DNA of 5,520 nt from an uncultured Alphaproteobacteria bacterium. GTDB taxonomy: Bacteria; Pseudomonadota; Alphaproteobacteria; Puniceispirillales; Puniceispirillaceae. The stretch is from positions 1 to 5,520 of the forward strand of contig CAJYBL010000107.1 in assembly GCA_913064995.1 (NCBI GenBank), written 5' to 3'. Shown in pieces: positions 1-5,520 of this stretch (its first letter is position 1; each line of letters begins with the position of its first letter). The notes under the pieces were generated by a model that saw only the letters and a program-made list of their open reading frames with translations, did no database searches and had not been told where the DNA came from. Position numbers and translations under genes: made by a program.

Positions 1-55
1 TATGCAGCGGTTTGCAAAACCGTGTACATCGGTTCAATTCCGGTCCGGGCCTCCA
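1..55 (+). tRNA. tRNA-Cys (anticodon GCA), 3' part, cut by window start
   Basis: The visible part starts in the D-loop region. The anticodon stem GCGGT (7-11) pairs with ACCGT (19-23) around the loop TTGCAAA, which puts anticodon GCA at 14-16. The T stem ATCGG (28-32) pairs with CCGGT (40-44) around TTCAATT. The 3' acceptor strand CCGGGCC is at 45-51, followed by discriminator T52 and an encoded CCA at 53-55. A U at position 73 is the known identity base for cysteinyl-tRNA synthetase and agrees with the anticodon. The 5' acceptor strand, the D arm and the promoter lie outside the window. No clear T-run terminator follows. Confidence 0.95.
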
Positions 56-197
56 TCATTTCATCTTGTGTACGCGACTCCATTTGCTTATTACGGAACC
101 TGTTATGGACGCTTGCGGGACGCCAAATCGCTGAAAGCCGGTGATCGGAAATATAAACGCAACACTGTATCTGAAATTTGGGTGGACTGGAGACGTG

Positions 198-1112
198 ATG
201 TCACGTGCAATGGCAAACTTTTTGATGTGCTGCGCGGCGCTTTTTTGGGGCGCAACCTTCATTGCACAAAAGACCGGCATGGAAACCATCGGTCCGATGG
301 GGTTTACCTTTGGCCGTTATGTCATTGGCGCGGCGATATTACTGCCGCTTGCCATTCTTGAAATTAAAAAAGTCCATCTATTTAATGCTGTGCGCCAGAA
401 CCGGCAAATATGCATTGGGGCATTTGGTCTTGGTATTTTTATGTTTGGCGGGATCGGGCTTCAGCAAACCGCGCTTGTTTATACCAATGTTGCCAATGCG
501 GCGTTTTTAACCGCGCTTTATGTGCCTTTGGTGCCGTTGATTGCCGCTTTGTTTTTACGCCGCCATGTCGCGCTGAATATTTGGCCGGCGGTTGTCATTT
601 CCTTGCTTGGCAGCTTTTTGCTGTCGGGTACCTCAAGTCTTGAAGCACAATTTGGTGATCTGTTGATTGTTGGCGGTGCCTTTTTCTGGGCAGCCCATAT
701 TTTACTTATCCAAAAGATAATGGTGCAGGTTAATGCCCCGTTTCAACTATCGGCGTTGCAATCAATTGTGACAGCCGTGATTGCGGGCGTCATCATGCTG
801 CCGCTTGAATCACCCTCCCCTGATGATTTTGTTCCGATGCTGCCACAGCTTGCCTTTGCTGGCATTTTCGCGGTGGGGCTTGGGTTTACCATTCAACTTG
901 TGGCGCAGCGCCATACAACGGCACCGGCAGCAGCGCTGATTTTATCGCTTGAATCGGTATTTGCCGCCTTTTTTGGCTGGTGGCTGCTTGGTGAGGTACT
1001 TGTTTTTATTGCTATTATTGGATGTGTTCTGATTTTTATTGCTGTGATCCTTGCCGAAGTGGTGTCGGAACGCCAATTAAAGGCAGTCTCAAAAATCTTT
1101 CACAAGCCGTGA
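198..1112 (+). CDS. EamA/DMT-superfamily inner-membrane transporter
   Basis: This is a 304-residue, very hydrophobic protein with about ten membrane helices in two homologous EamA halves, the usual size and layout for the drug/metabolite transporter superfamily. The first half opens with FLMCCAALFWGATFIAQ (8-24) and contains the family-like stretch NAAFLTALYVPLVPLIA (100-116). The second half starts near 153 and contains APAAALILSLESVFAAFF (242-259) followed by GWWLLGE, the typical end of an EamA repeat. The C-terminal tail is short and basic, which suits a cytoplasmic end. I chose ATG 198 because GGAG (189-192) lies 5 bases upstream and the first helix then begins at once. An in-frame GTG at 141 would add 19 polar residues and has no good ribosome site. 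Members export amino acids, metabolites or drugs, and the substrate cannot be read from sequence. A weak promoter may lie at 66-94 (TTGTGT, 17 bases, TATTAC). The link to the downstream selenium genes is unclear. Confidence 0.9.
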   Translation: MSRAMANFLMCCAALFWGATFIAQKTGMETIGPMGFTFGRYVIGAAILLPLAILEIKKVHLFNAVRQNRQICIGAFGLGIFMFGGIGLQQTALVYTNVANAAFLTALYVPLVPLIAALFLRRHVALNIWPAVVISLLGSFLLSGTSSLEAQFGDLLIVGGAFFWAAHILLIQKIMVQVNAPFQLSALQSIVTAVIAGVIMLPLESPSPDDFVPMLPQLAFAGIFAVGLGFTIQLVAQRHTTAPAAALILSLESVFAAFFGWWLLGEVLVFIAIIGCVLIFIAVILAEVVSERQLKAVSKIFHKP

Positions 1113-1138
1113 TGACGGCGCTAGCCCGACCGTGCTAG
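1106..1138 (+). terminator. Two tandem hairpins at the transporter stop (weak terminator candidate)
   Basis: GCCGT (1106-1110) pairs with ACGGC (1115-1119) across the transporter stop codon. CTAGC (1121-1125) then pairs with GCTAG (1134-1138). An A-rich stretch follows instead of a T-run, so this is not a classical intrinsic terminator on the + strand. It may protect the mRNA 3' end or act with Rho. Both stems are only 5 bp and could be chance. Confidence 0.25.
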
Positions 1139-1153
1139 ACCTAAAAAACCTAA

Positions 1154-1195
1154 GGTAATTAGATTGTGCCTGAATTCTGATTTTTTGGAATTACC
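1154..1195. promoter_or_regulatory. 7-bp inverted repeat in the gap upstream of the flavin reductase-selD-mnmH cluster
   Basis: GGTAATT (1154-1160) is the exact reverse complement of AATTACC (1189-1195), with 28 bases between. It sits in the 127-bp gap (1113-1239) where the promoter of the three downstream genes should be. The interior is AT-rich and includes a T6 run (1181-1186). I see no convincing -35/-10 pair here; a TAGATA at 1200-1205 is the best -10-like hexamer, but it lacks a good partner. The repeat could be an operator, a loose RNA stem or chance. Confidence 0.25.
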
Positions 1196-1239
1196 AGCAT
1201 AGATAAGATCAATTGATCATTTTCTTTCTTGAGGCCTTC

Positions 1240-1746
1240 ATGACAAACTCTGCCATTTCCGACGAACGACCTGTTGCAAGCGCTGCCTTGCGTGCTGTCA
1301 TGGGCCAATATCTGACGGGCGTTACCATTGTGACGGTTACCGGCCCTGATAACATTCCTTATGGTTTGACGGTAAATTCCTTCAATTCGGTATCTTTGAC
1401 GCCGCCATTGATTTTATGGTCACTTGATAACCGGAATGATAAACTATCATTGTTCAACAGTTGTCGGGGATTTGCGGTCAATATTATGGCGGCTGACCAG
1501 CTTGGCATTTGCCAGACATTCGCCGCGGCGGAAAATGATCGTTTTGCCAGATGTGACTGGAATTTTGGTGGCTATGGACAGCCACTTTTGGCCAACTCAC
1601 TCGCCAGTCTGGAATGTCGGCCATGGGCCGAATATGATGGTGGTGATCATACGATTTTTGTTGGTGAGGTTATGTCAATTACCAAGGCTGATGGCAATGC
1701 AGCCGCCTTTTTCAGAGGGAAACTTGGCCAATATGGCAATCAATAA
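1240..1746 (+). CDS. Flavin reductase-like (FMN-binding split-barrel) domain protein
   Basis: This 168-residue protein is of usual length for the single-domain flavin reductase family (HpaC/RutF-like), which binds FMN or FAD and usually reduces it with NAD(P)H for a partner enzyme in the cytoplasm. Family-like stretches occur in the expected order: TGVTIVT (26-32), YGLTVNSFNSVSLTPPLI (41-58, the flavin-contacting strand and turn), FAVNIM (78-83), TFA...DRF (93-102), LECRP (124-128) and GDHTIFVGEV (135-144). It ends FFRGKLGQYGNQ, in place of the more usual aromatic or basic ending. ATG 1240 is chosen because GAGG (1231-1234) is 5 bases upstream; a TTG at 1213 would add nine residues without a site. 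The next gene starts 15 or 45 bp on, so the two are probably co-transcribed. The partner enzyme is unknown. The FAD domain of the downstream SelD fusion is a candidate by position only. Confidence 0.88.
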   Translation: MTNSAISDERPVASAALRAVMGQYLTGVTIVTVTGPDNIPYGLTVNSFNSVSLTPPLILWSLDNRNDKLSLFNSCRGFAVNIMAADQLGICQTFAAAENDRFARCDWNFGGYGQPLLANSLASLECRPWAEYDGGDHTIFVGEVMSITKADGNAAAFFRGKLGQYGNQ

Positions 1747-1761
1747 CGGCAAACAGCAAGC

Positions 1762-4113
1762 ATGGCCCATAGGGTCAAAAGCAGATTGCTGATGAAACGC
1801 GTACGCCCAATTCTAGCCGACCTGGTTTTCCTTGGCGGCGGTCATGCCCAAATTGCGGCAATCAAAAGCTTTGCGATGAATCCAGTTCCCGGATTGCGCC
1901 TCACAATAGTTACTGCAAATATCCGTACCCCCTATTCCGGCATGCTTCCCGCCTATGTTGAAGGTGTTTGGGATGAGGATGATCTTCACATTGATCTGGC
2001 GCATCTAGCCCAGTTTTCTGGAGCGCGCCTGATTGTTGCGCCTTGTACCGGAATTGATGCTGATGGGCACAAATTGCTGTTTGATGATCGACCGCCGGTG
2101 CATTTCGATATCTTGTCGATCAATATTGGTGGCCAGCCCGACCTTGCCGCCATTGAAGGCGCAGCTGATCATGTGATTCCGGTTAAACCAATTGCCGAAT
2201 TTCAAAAGACCTTTGACGATCTTCTCGCCGCCGGATTGCCAAACCGGCTTGCCGTTATTGGCGGTGGTGCGGCGGGATGCGAATTGGCTTTGGCGCTCAA
2301 TAAACGTTGGCGCAATCATGGAGCCTCACCACAAATGACGTTATATAGCAGGTCAACAAAACTAATGCCGCAAATGGCACCGCGTGCCAGTCATCTGATG
2401 TTTGGTTCGCTTCTTGATGCTGGTATAAAGCTTCAGCTTGGTCGCGCTGTTGAAAAGATTGACGCTGGCATGATCTGGTTTGGTGACAAAACCAGTGATG
2501 CGTTTGACGCCTGTTTTTTGGTCTCGGCTGTGCGCCCACCGCGCTGGCTCAGCGCAACCGGCCTTGCGCTGGATGATAGTGGGTTTATCGCTGTTCAACC
2601 AACACTTCAATCAAATAGCCACACCAATATATTTGCCGCAGGTGATATTGCCACAATTAGCGGCAGCCAGCGGCCAAGAGCTGGTGTCTTTGCAGTTCGT
2701 GCAGGGCCTGTTCTTGCCAAAAACCTTCGCAAATATCTGCATGGTCACACGTTAAAACGCTGGTCGGCACAAAAGCGTTATCTTGCGATTATTGGCACAG
2801 CAGATAATCGAGCCATTGCTTCTTGGGGGCACTTTGGCTTTAAGGCTGATGGGTTTTTGGCCCTGAAATACTGGATTGATCGCCGGTTCATGGCGAAATA
2901 TCAACAATTGACCATGCCAACCCCGCCACCGCCCCAGCCTTTTGCCGGTCTTGATACTGTTGTTGATCCGGGACCTGATGGTGATTCAATTCAGCATCAC
3001 GACGATCCTGTTTTTGCGACAATGCGTTGTCTTGGTTGTGCCGCTAAGGCCAGTCATACCGTTTTGGCAAATGCGCTTGAAGATGCGATCAGTCTGGCTT
3101 TGTCGAATGGAGCTGATCCTGCCTTGATGCCTGAAGTGGGCATTGAAACTGATGCGGCAATCATGGAGTCGCCGCCAGCTGGACATCAGATCGTTCAATC
3201 GGTCGATGTCTTATCTGAAATTGTCTCAGACCCCTTTATGCTTGGCCGCATTGCTGCGGTTCATGCATTAAGCGATCTCTATGCCGCCCTTGCCACCCCT
3301 ACATCGGCCTTGGCCATTATCAATCTTCCCGAGGCTAATCTATCAATCCAGACCAACCAATTAACGCAGATACTGGCTGGTGGTCTATTTGCGCTTAGCG
3401 AGGCAGGTGTGAAGCTCACTGGCGGCCATACAAGCGAAGGCGGTGCCCTGTCGGTTGGGTTTTCGGTCACCGGTCATAGCAAGCAAAAGCCGTCAGTGGC
3501 ACCTGTTAACGCAGGTTCTGTCGATACGGGTTCTGTCAATGTTGGTTACGGCAATGATCTTGTTCTTGTTCTCACCAAACAGCTTGGTACTGGCGTGATC
3601 ATGGCAGGCCATATGAAGCTTGTTACCAAGGCCCAATGGGTTGATGACGCTATTCGGCAAATGGCCGTATCAAACCATCAAGCAGCAAAGCATTTTTTGA
3701 AAAAAGGCGTTTTGGGTGCCACCGATATTACCGGTTTTGGACTCGCACGCCATGCGCAGAATTTAAGCCTTCGCCTTGGCGCCAGCGGTTGCCGCCTTGA
3801 TCTGTCATCGCTGCCGTTGCTTGATGGTGCTCTGACGCTGTTATCATTAGGCATAAAATCAAGCCTGCATGACCAGAATCGTGCCGCCGTGCAAATTGAT
3901 GCAAGTGGCCTTAACGGTGATGCTGGCAAGCAATTTGATGCGCACATTGAAACGCTGTTTGACCCTCAGACCAGTGGTGGCTTGCTTGGTGTGTTTCCCC
4001 GAGGTATCGCTAATCGACTTGTTGCAACGCTGCATAAAGATGGGCAGACGGCGGCAATCATTGGCACGCTTGATTTCACCAATGCCGGTGTTCATCTAAC
4101 CGGAAATATGTAA
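1762..4113 (+). CDS. selD: Fused FAD-dependent pyridine-nucleotide oxidoreductase / selenide, water dikinase (selenophosphate synthetase)
   Basis: This 783-residue two-domain protein makes selenophosphate from selenide and ATP, giving AMP and phosphate. Residues about 20-385 form an NDH-2-like flavoprotein: LVFLGGGHAQ (21-30) for FAD, VIGGGAAGCELA (165-176) for NAD(P)H, and NIFAAGDIA (289-297) for FAD again. I see no redox-active CxxxxC pair. A proline-rich linker (TMPTPPPPQPF, 384-394) leads to the SelD domain, about 420-783. That domain has RCLGCAAKA (422-430), with C426 and K429 matching the catalytic Cys17 and Lys20 of E. coli SelD. It also has SVDVLSEIVSDPFMLGRIAA (480-499), the HALSDLYA motif, GGHTSEGG, GATDITGFG (652-660) and DPQTSGGLL (734-742). 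The catalytic residue is Cys, not Sec. This fusion architecture is known in several bacteria, and the job of the N-terminal domain is not established. The start is uncertain: neither ATG 1762 nor ATG 1792 has a clear ribosome site, and 1792 gives the short leader I recall as more usual. It probably belongs to one operon with the flavin reductase and mnmH. Confidence 0.96.
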   Translation: MAHRVKSRLLMKRVRPILADLVFLGGGHAQIAAIKSFAMNPVPGLRLTIVTANIRTPYSGMLPAYVEGVWDEDDLHIDLAHLAQFSGARLIVAPCTGIDADGHKLLFDDRPPVHFDILSINIGGQPDLAAIEGAADHVIPVKPIAEFQKTFDDLLAAGLPNRLAVIGGGAAGCELALALNKRWRNHGASPQMTLYSRSTKLMPQMAPRASHLMFGSLLDAGIKLQLGRAVEKIDAGMIWFGDKTSDAFDACFLVSAVRPPRWLSATGLALDDSGFIAVQPTLQSNSHTNIFAAGDIATISGSQRPRAGVFAVRAGPVLAKNLRKYLHGHTLKRWSAQKRYLAIIGTADNRAIASWGHFGFKADGFLALKYWIDRRFMAKYQQLTMPTPPPPQPFAGLDTVVDPGPDGDSIQHHDDPVFATMRCLGCAAKASHTVLANALEDAISLALSNGADPALMPEVGIETDAAIMESPPAGHQIVQSVDVLSEIVSDPFMLGRIAAVHALSDLYAALATPTSALAIINLPEANLSIQTNQLTQILAGGLFALSEAGVKLTGGHTSEGGALSVGFSVTGHSKQKPSVAPVNAGSVDTGSVNVGYGNDLVLVLTKQLGTGVIMAGHMKLVTKAQWVDDAIRQMAVSNHQAAKHFLKKGVLGATDITGFGLARHAQNLSLRLGASGCRLDLSSLPLLDGALTLLSLGIKSSLHDQNRAAVQIDASGLNGDAGKQFDAHIETLFDPQTSGGLLGVFPRGIANRLVATLHKDGQTAAIIGTLDFTNAGVHLTGNM

Positions 4114-4188
4114 AAACACCATGATGACAGCAAATTCACCAACGGCGGCAATTTACGCGGCAAAAAATGCCGCTGAGCGGCGCAGCAA
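4114..4188 (+). promoter_or_regulatory. selD-mnmH intergenic leader with competing hairpins and a short ORF
   Basis: A single TGCCGC (4168-4173) can pair with GCGGCA at 4157-4162 (6 bp, loop of five A) or with the more distant GCGGCA at 4145-4150. Its GCCGC core (4169-4173) can instead pair with GCGGC at 4177-4181 (5 bp, loop TGA). These pairings exclude each other. The last one covers the only purine-rich stretch (GAGCGG, 4175-4180) that could serve as ribosome site for mnmH. The same stretch is spanned by a 23-codon ORF (ATG 4121 to TGA 4190-4192) whose stop overlaps the mnmH ATG at 4189. Together these suggest translational coupling or attenuation, but nothing here proves regulation. Confidence 0.35.
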
Positions 4189-5250
4189 ATGACGGCACCA
4201 ATCACCCGCATTGCGCCTGATTTTGCTTTGCTCAAGAAAACAGGGTTTGACAACATCATTGATGTGCGCTCGCCATCCGAATTTCTCGATGACCATATGC
4301 CAGGGGCGATTAATCTGCCGGTTTTGGATGATGCTCAGCGCGCCGAAATTGGCACGATCTACAAACAAATCAATCCGTTTGAGGCAAAACGTTCAGGTGC
4401 GGCTTTGGTGGCGCAAAATATTGCTAGTCATCTTCAAACTGATCTTGCCAAAAAAGATCGTTATTGGCGCCCGCTTGTCTATTGCTGGCGTGGAGGTCAG
4501 CGAAGCAGCGCTATGGCAAAGATATTTAGTGATATCGGTTGGCATAGCGCCGTGATTGAGGGTGGATATAAATCCTATCGAAAGGCAGTTCTTGATGACC
4601 TTGATCGTCTGCCTGCAAAATTTCGACTGATCGTTTTATCTGGGCCAACCGGTACGGCAAAAACCTACATTTTGCGTTCGGCTGCTGAAAACGGGCTTCA
4701 GGTGCTTGATCTCGAAGGTCTGGCAAACCACCGAGGCTCGCTTCTTGGCAGTGAACCCGGATCACCGCAACCCGCCCAGCGTTTGTTTGAATCGCGCCTA
4801 TGCGCCGCTTTGCAGAATTTTAGCACTGACCGCCCTATCTTTATTGAGGCTGAGAGCAATAAAATCGGGCAAATCCATGTTCCCTCGGCGTTGTGGACAT
4901 CAATGAGACAAGCAAGCCGCGTGAACCTGACCGCTCCAATTGACGCCCGTATTACCTTTTTGCAACGCGATTATCGCCATATCATCGAACAGCCTGATCA
5001 TCTTATCGAATTGCTGATGGGGCTTCGCCAGCGTTACAGCAACGCGATTTTTGATCTATGGGAAACAACAATCAAGGCTGGCGACTGGCACAGCTTTATT
5101 CATAATTTGTTGGAAACGCATTATGACCCGTCTTATGCGCGATCAAGCGCGTCACGCCCCTTGAATGATATTCTGACGCTTAGCGCAAAAACACTTGACG
5201 ATGATGATATTGGACGACTTGCCACGGCCCTTGGCGCTCTTGATCGTTAA
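4189..5250 (+). CDS. mnmH: tRNA 2-selenouridine synthase (rhodanese-P-loop protein)
   Basis: This 353-residue protein is close in length to E. coli MnmH (also called SelU or YbbB). The family replaces sulfur with selenium at the 2-position of the wobble uridine in tRNA-Lys, -Glu and -Gln. It works through a geranylated intermediate and uses selenophosphate made by SelD. The N-terminal rhodanese domain (about 8-140) shows IDVRSPSEFLDDHMPGAINLP (24-44), then YCWRGGQRSSAMA (98-110), in which C99 is the expected catalytic cysteine, and IEGGYKSYR (123-131). The C-terminal P-loop domain has Walker A GPTGTAKT (152-159) and the family blocks LDLEGLANHRGSLLG (173-187) and IEAESNKIGQIHVP (219-232). The start at ATG 4189 has only a weak upstream GAGCGG, and it overlaps the stop of a 23-codon ORF, so translation may depend on coupling. 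It lies 75 bp after selD in the same direction, a pairing that makes functional sense. Confidence 0.96.
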   Translation: MTAPITRIAPDFALLKKTGFDNIIDVRSPSEFLDDHMPGAINLPVLDDAQRAEIGTIYKQINPFEAKRSGAALVAQNIASHLQTDLAKKDRYWRPLVYCWRGGQRSSAMAKIFSDIGWHSAVIEGGYKSYRKAVLDDLDRLPAKFRLIVLSGPTGTAKTYILRSAAENGLQVLDLEGLANHRGSLLGSEPGSPQPAQRLFESRLCAALQNFSTDRPIFIEAESNKIGQIHVPSALWTSMRQASRVNLTAPIDARITFLQRDYRHIIEQPDHLIELLMGLRQRYSNAIFDLWETTIKAGDWHSFIHNLLETHYDPSYARSSASRPLNDILTLSAKTLDDDDIGRLATALGALDR

Positions 5251-5318
5251 TGGTCGCGGTTTCCCCAATCTGGGCTCCCATTTTCGCTGGCAATGAGTGA
5301 TTTTGCTCGAAAACGGGC

Positions 5319-5346
5319 TTGCATATCAATTTTTGTTCTGTATAAC
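5319..5346 (+). promoter_or_regulatory. Sigma-70-type promoter of tRNA-Asn
   Basis: TTGCAT (5319-5324) and TATAAC (5341-5346) are separated by 16 bases. Each is close to the TTGACA and TATAAT consensus. Transcription would start near 5353, about 11 bases before the mature tRNA 5' end, as expected for a tRNA operon. The rest of the gap after mnmH (5251-5318) holds no gene and no convincing terminator. Confidence 0.6.
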
Positions 5347-5363
5347 GCTTGGCAAGGCACTAA

Positions 5364-5438
5364 TCCCCGGTAGCTCAGCGGTAGAGCAAGCGACTGTTAA
5401 TCGCTTGGCCGGCGGTTCGAATCCGTCCCGGGGAGCCA
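5364..5438 (+). tRNA. tRNA-Asn (anticodon GTT)
   Basis: A complete 75-base cloverleaf is visible. The acceptor TCCCCGG (5364-5370) pairs fully with CCGGGGA (5428-5434). It is followed by discriminator G5435 and an encoded CCA (5436-5438). The D arm is AGCTCAGCGGTAGAGC. The anticodon stem AGCGA (5389-5393) pairs with TCGCT (5401-5405) around CTGTTAA, placing GTT at 5396-5398. The T stem GGCGG/CCGTC encloses TTCGAAT. G73 fits asparaginyl-tRNA identity. This tRNA is not one of the usual MnmH substrates, so its place next to mnmH is probably incidental. Confidence 0.98.
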
Positions 5439-5520
5439 CATTCCTTATCAGTAAACCATCGCATTGGGATGATTTCAGGCAGGGGTTTAACGTTAACAAC
5501 CGGTCAACAAAAAGCTATAC

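Noticed and set aside
2..361. Open frame running through the tRNA-Cys and the start of the transporter gene
   Set aside because: It overlaps a clear tRNA and the transporter in another frame. It has no ribosome site, and its composition does not look like protein.
1424..1792. Frame overlapping the flavin reductase and ending at the second selD ATG
   Set aside because: The TGATG contact at 1790-1794 looks like coupling, but the frame runs through conserved flavin reductase coding sequence in a different phase and gives no plausible protein.
2005..2610. Minus-strand open frames opposite the SelD N-terminal domain
   Set aside because: They lie fully opposite conserved FAD and NAD(P)H motifs, resemble no family I know and show no start signals; they are shadows of selD.
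3022..3060. Possible selenocysteine codon in selD
   Set aside because: Both cysteine codons of the catalytic motif are TGT (3028-3030 and 3037-3039). There is no in-frame TGA, so no Sec or SECIS needs to be invoked.
3678..4095. Minus-strand open frames opposite the SelD C-terminus
   Set aside because: They lie opposite GATDITGFG and DPQTSGGLL coding sequence. Low-complexity basic composition suggests antisense shadow.
5251..5318. Intrinsic terminator after mnmH (CCCA-ATC-TGGG, then CTCCCATTTT)
   Set aside because: The stem is only 4 bp and is separated from a T4 run by other bases; it is too weak to call.
5439..5520. Palindrome TTAACGTTAA (5487-5496) and nearby GTTAAC/GGTCAAC motifs
   Set aside because: The 10-bp palindrome is real, but AT-rich GTTAAC-type words are common in intergenic DNA. 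No gene is visible after it to link it with a promoter or operator.

Overview
The window looks like ordinary chromosomal sequence from a Gram-negative bacterium, most likely an alphaproteobacterium. The reasons are the SelD with an FAD oxidoreductase fused to its N-terminus, the MnmH with a TGTAKT-type P-loop, the short Shine-Dalgarno sites and moderate base composition. A marine Rhodospirillales- or SAR116-like source is possible, but that is a guess. All protein genes are on the + strand, and a tRNA gene lies at each end.

Layout. Positions 1-55 are the 3' part of tRNA-Cys(GCA), cut by the window edge. Positions 198-1112 encode a ten-helix EamA/DMT-family inner-membrane transporter. A 127-bp gap follows (1113-1239) with two small hairpins and a 7-bp inverted repeat. 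Next come three closely spaced genes: a flavin-reductase-domain protein (1240-1746), a fused FAD oxidoreductase-selenophosphate synthetase (selD, about 1762-4113), and tRNA 2-selenouridine synthase (mnmH/selU, 4189-5250). A tRNA-Asn(GTT) gene with its own recognisable promoter follows at 5364-5438. The last 82 bases hold no gene I can support.

How the genes work together. SelD makes selenophosphate from selenide and ATP, and MnmH uses it to exchange sulfur for selenium at the wobble uridine of certain tRNAs. The pair is a compact module for the selenouridine use of selenium. SelD carries Cys rather than Sec at its catalytic position, and no selenocysteine-insertion gene (selA, selB, selC) is in view. 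The flavin reductase gene ends 15-45 bp before selD, so it is probably co-transcribed. A redox role beside the FAD domain of SelD is an attractive but unproven inference.

The least explained stretch is the 75-bp selD-mnmH gap. It contains one TGCCGC that can pair with any of three GCGGC copies, giving mutually exclusive hairpins. It also holds a 23-codon ORF whose TGA stop overlaps the mnmH ATG. This could be a translational coupling or attenuation device. No mobile element, CRISPR array or defence system is visible.
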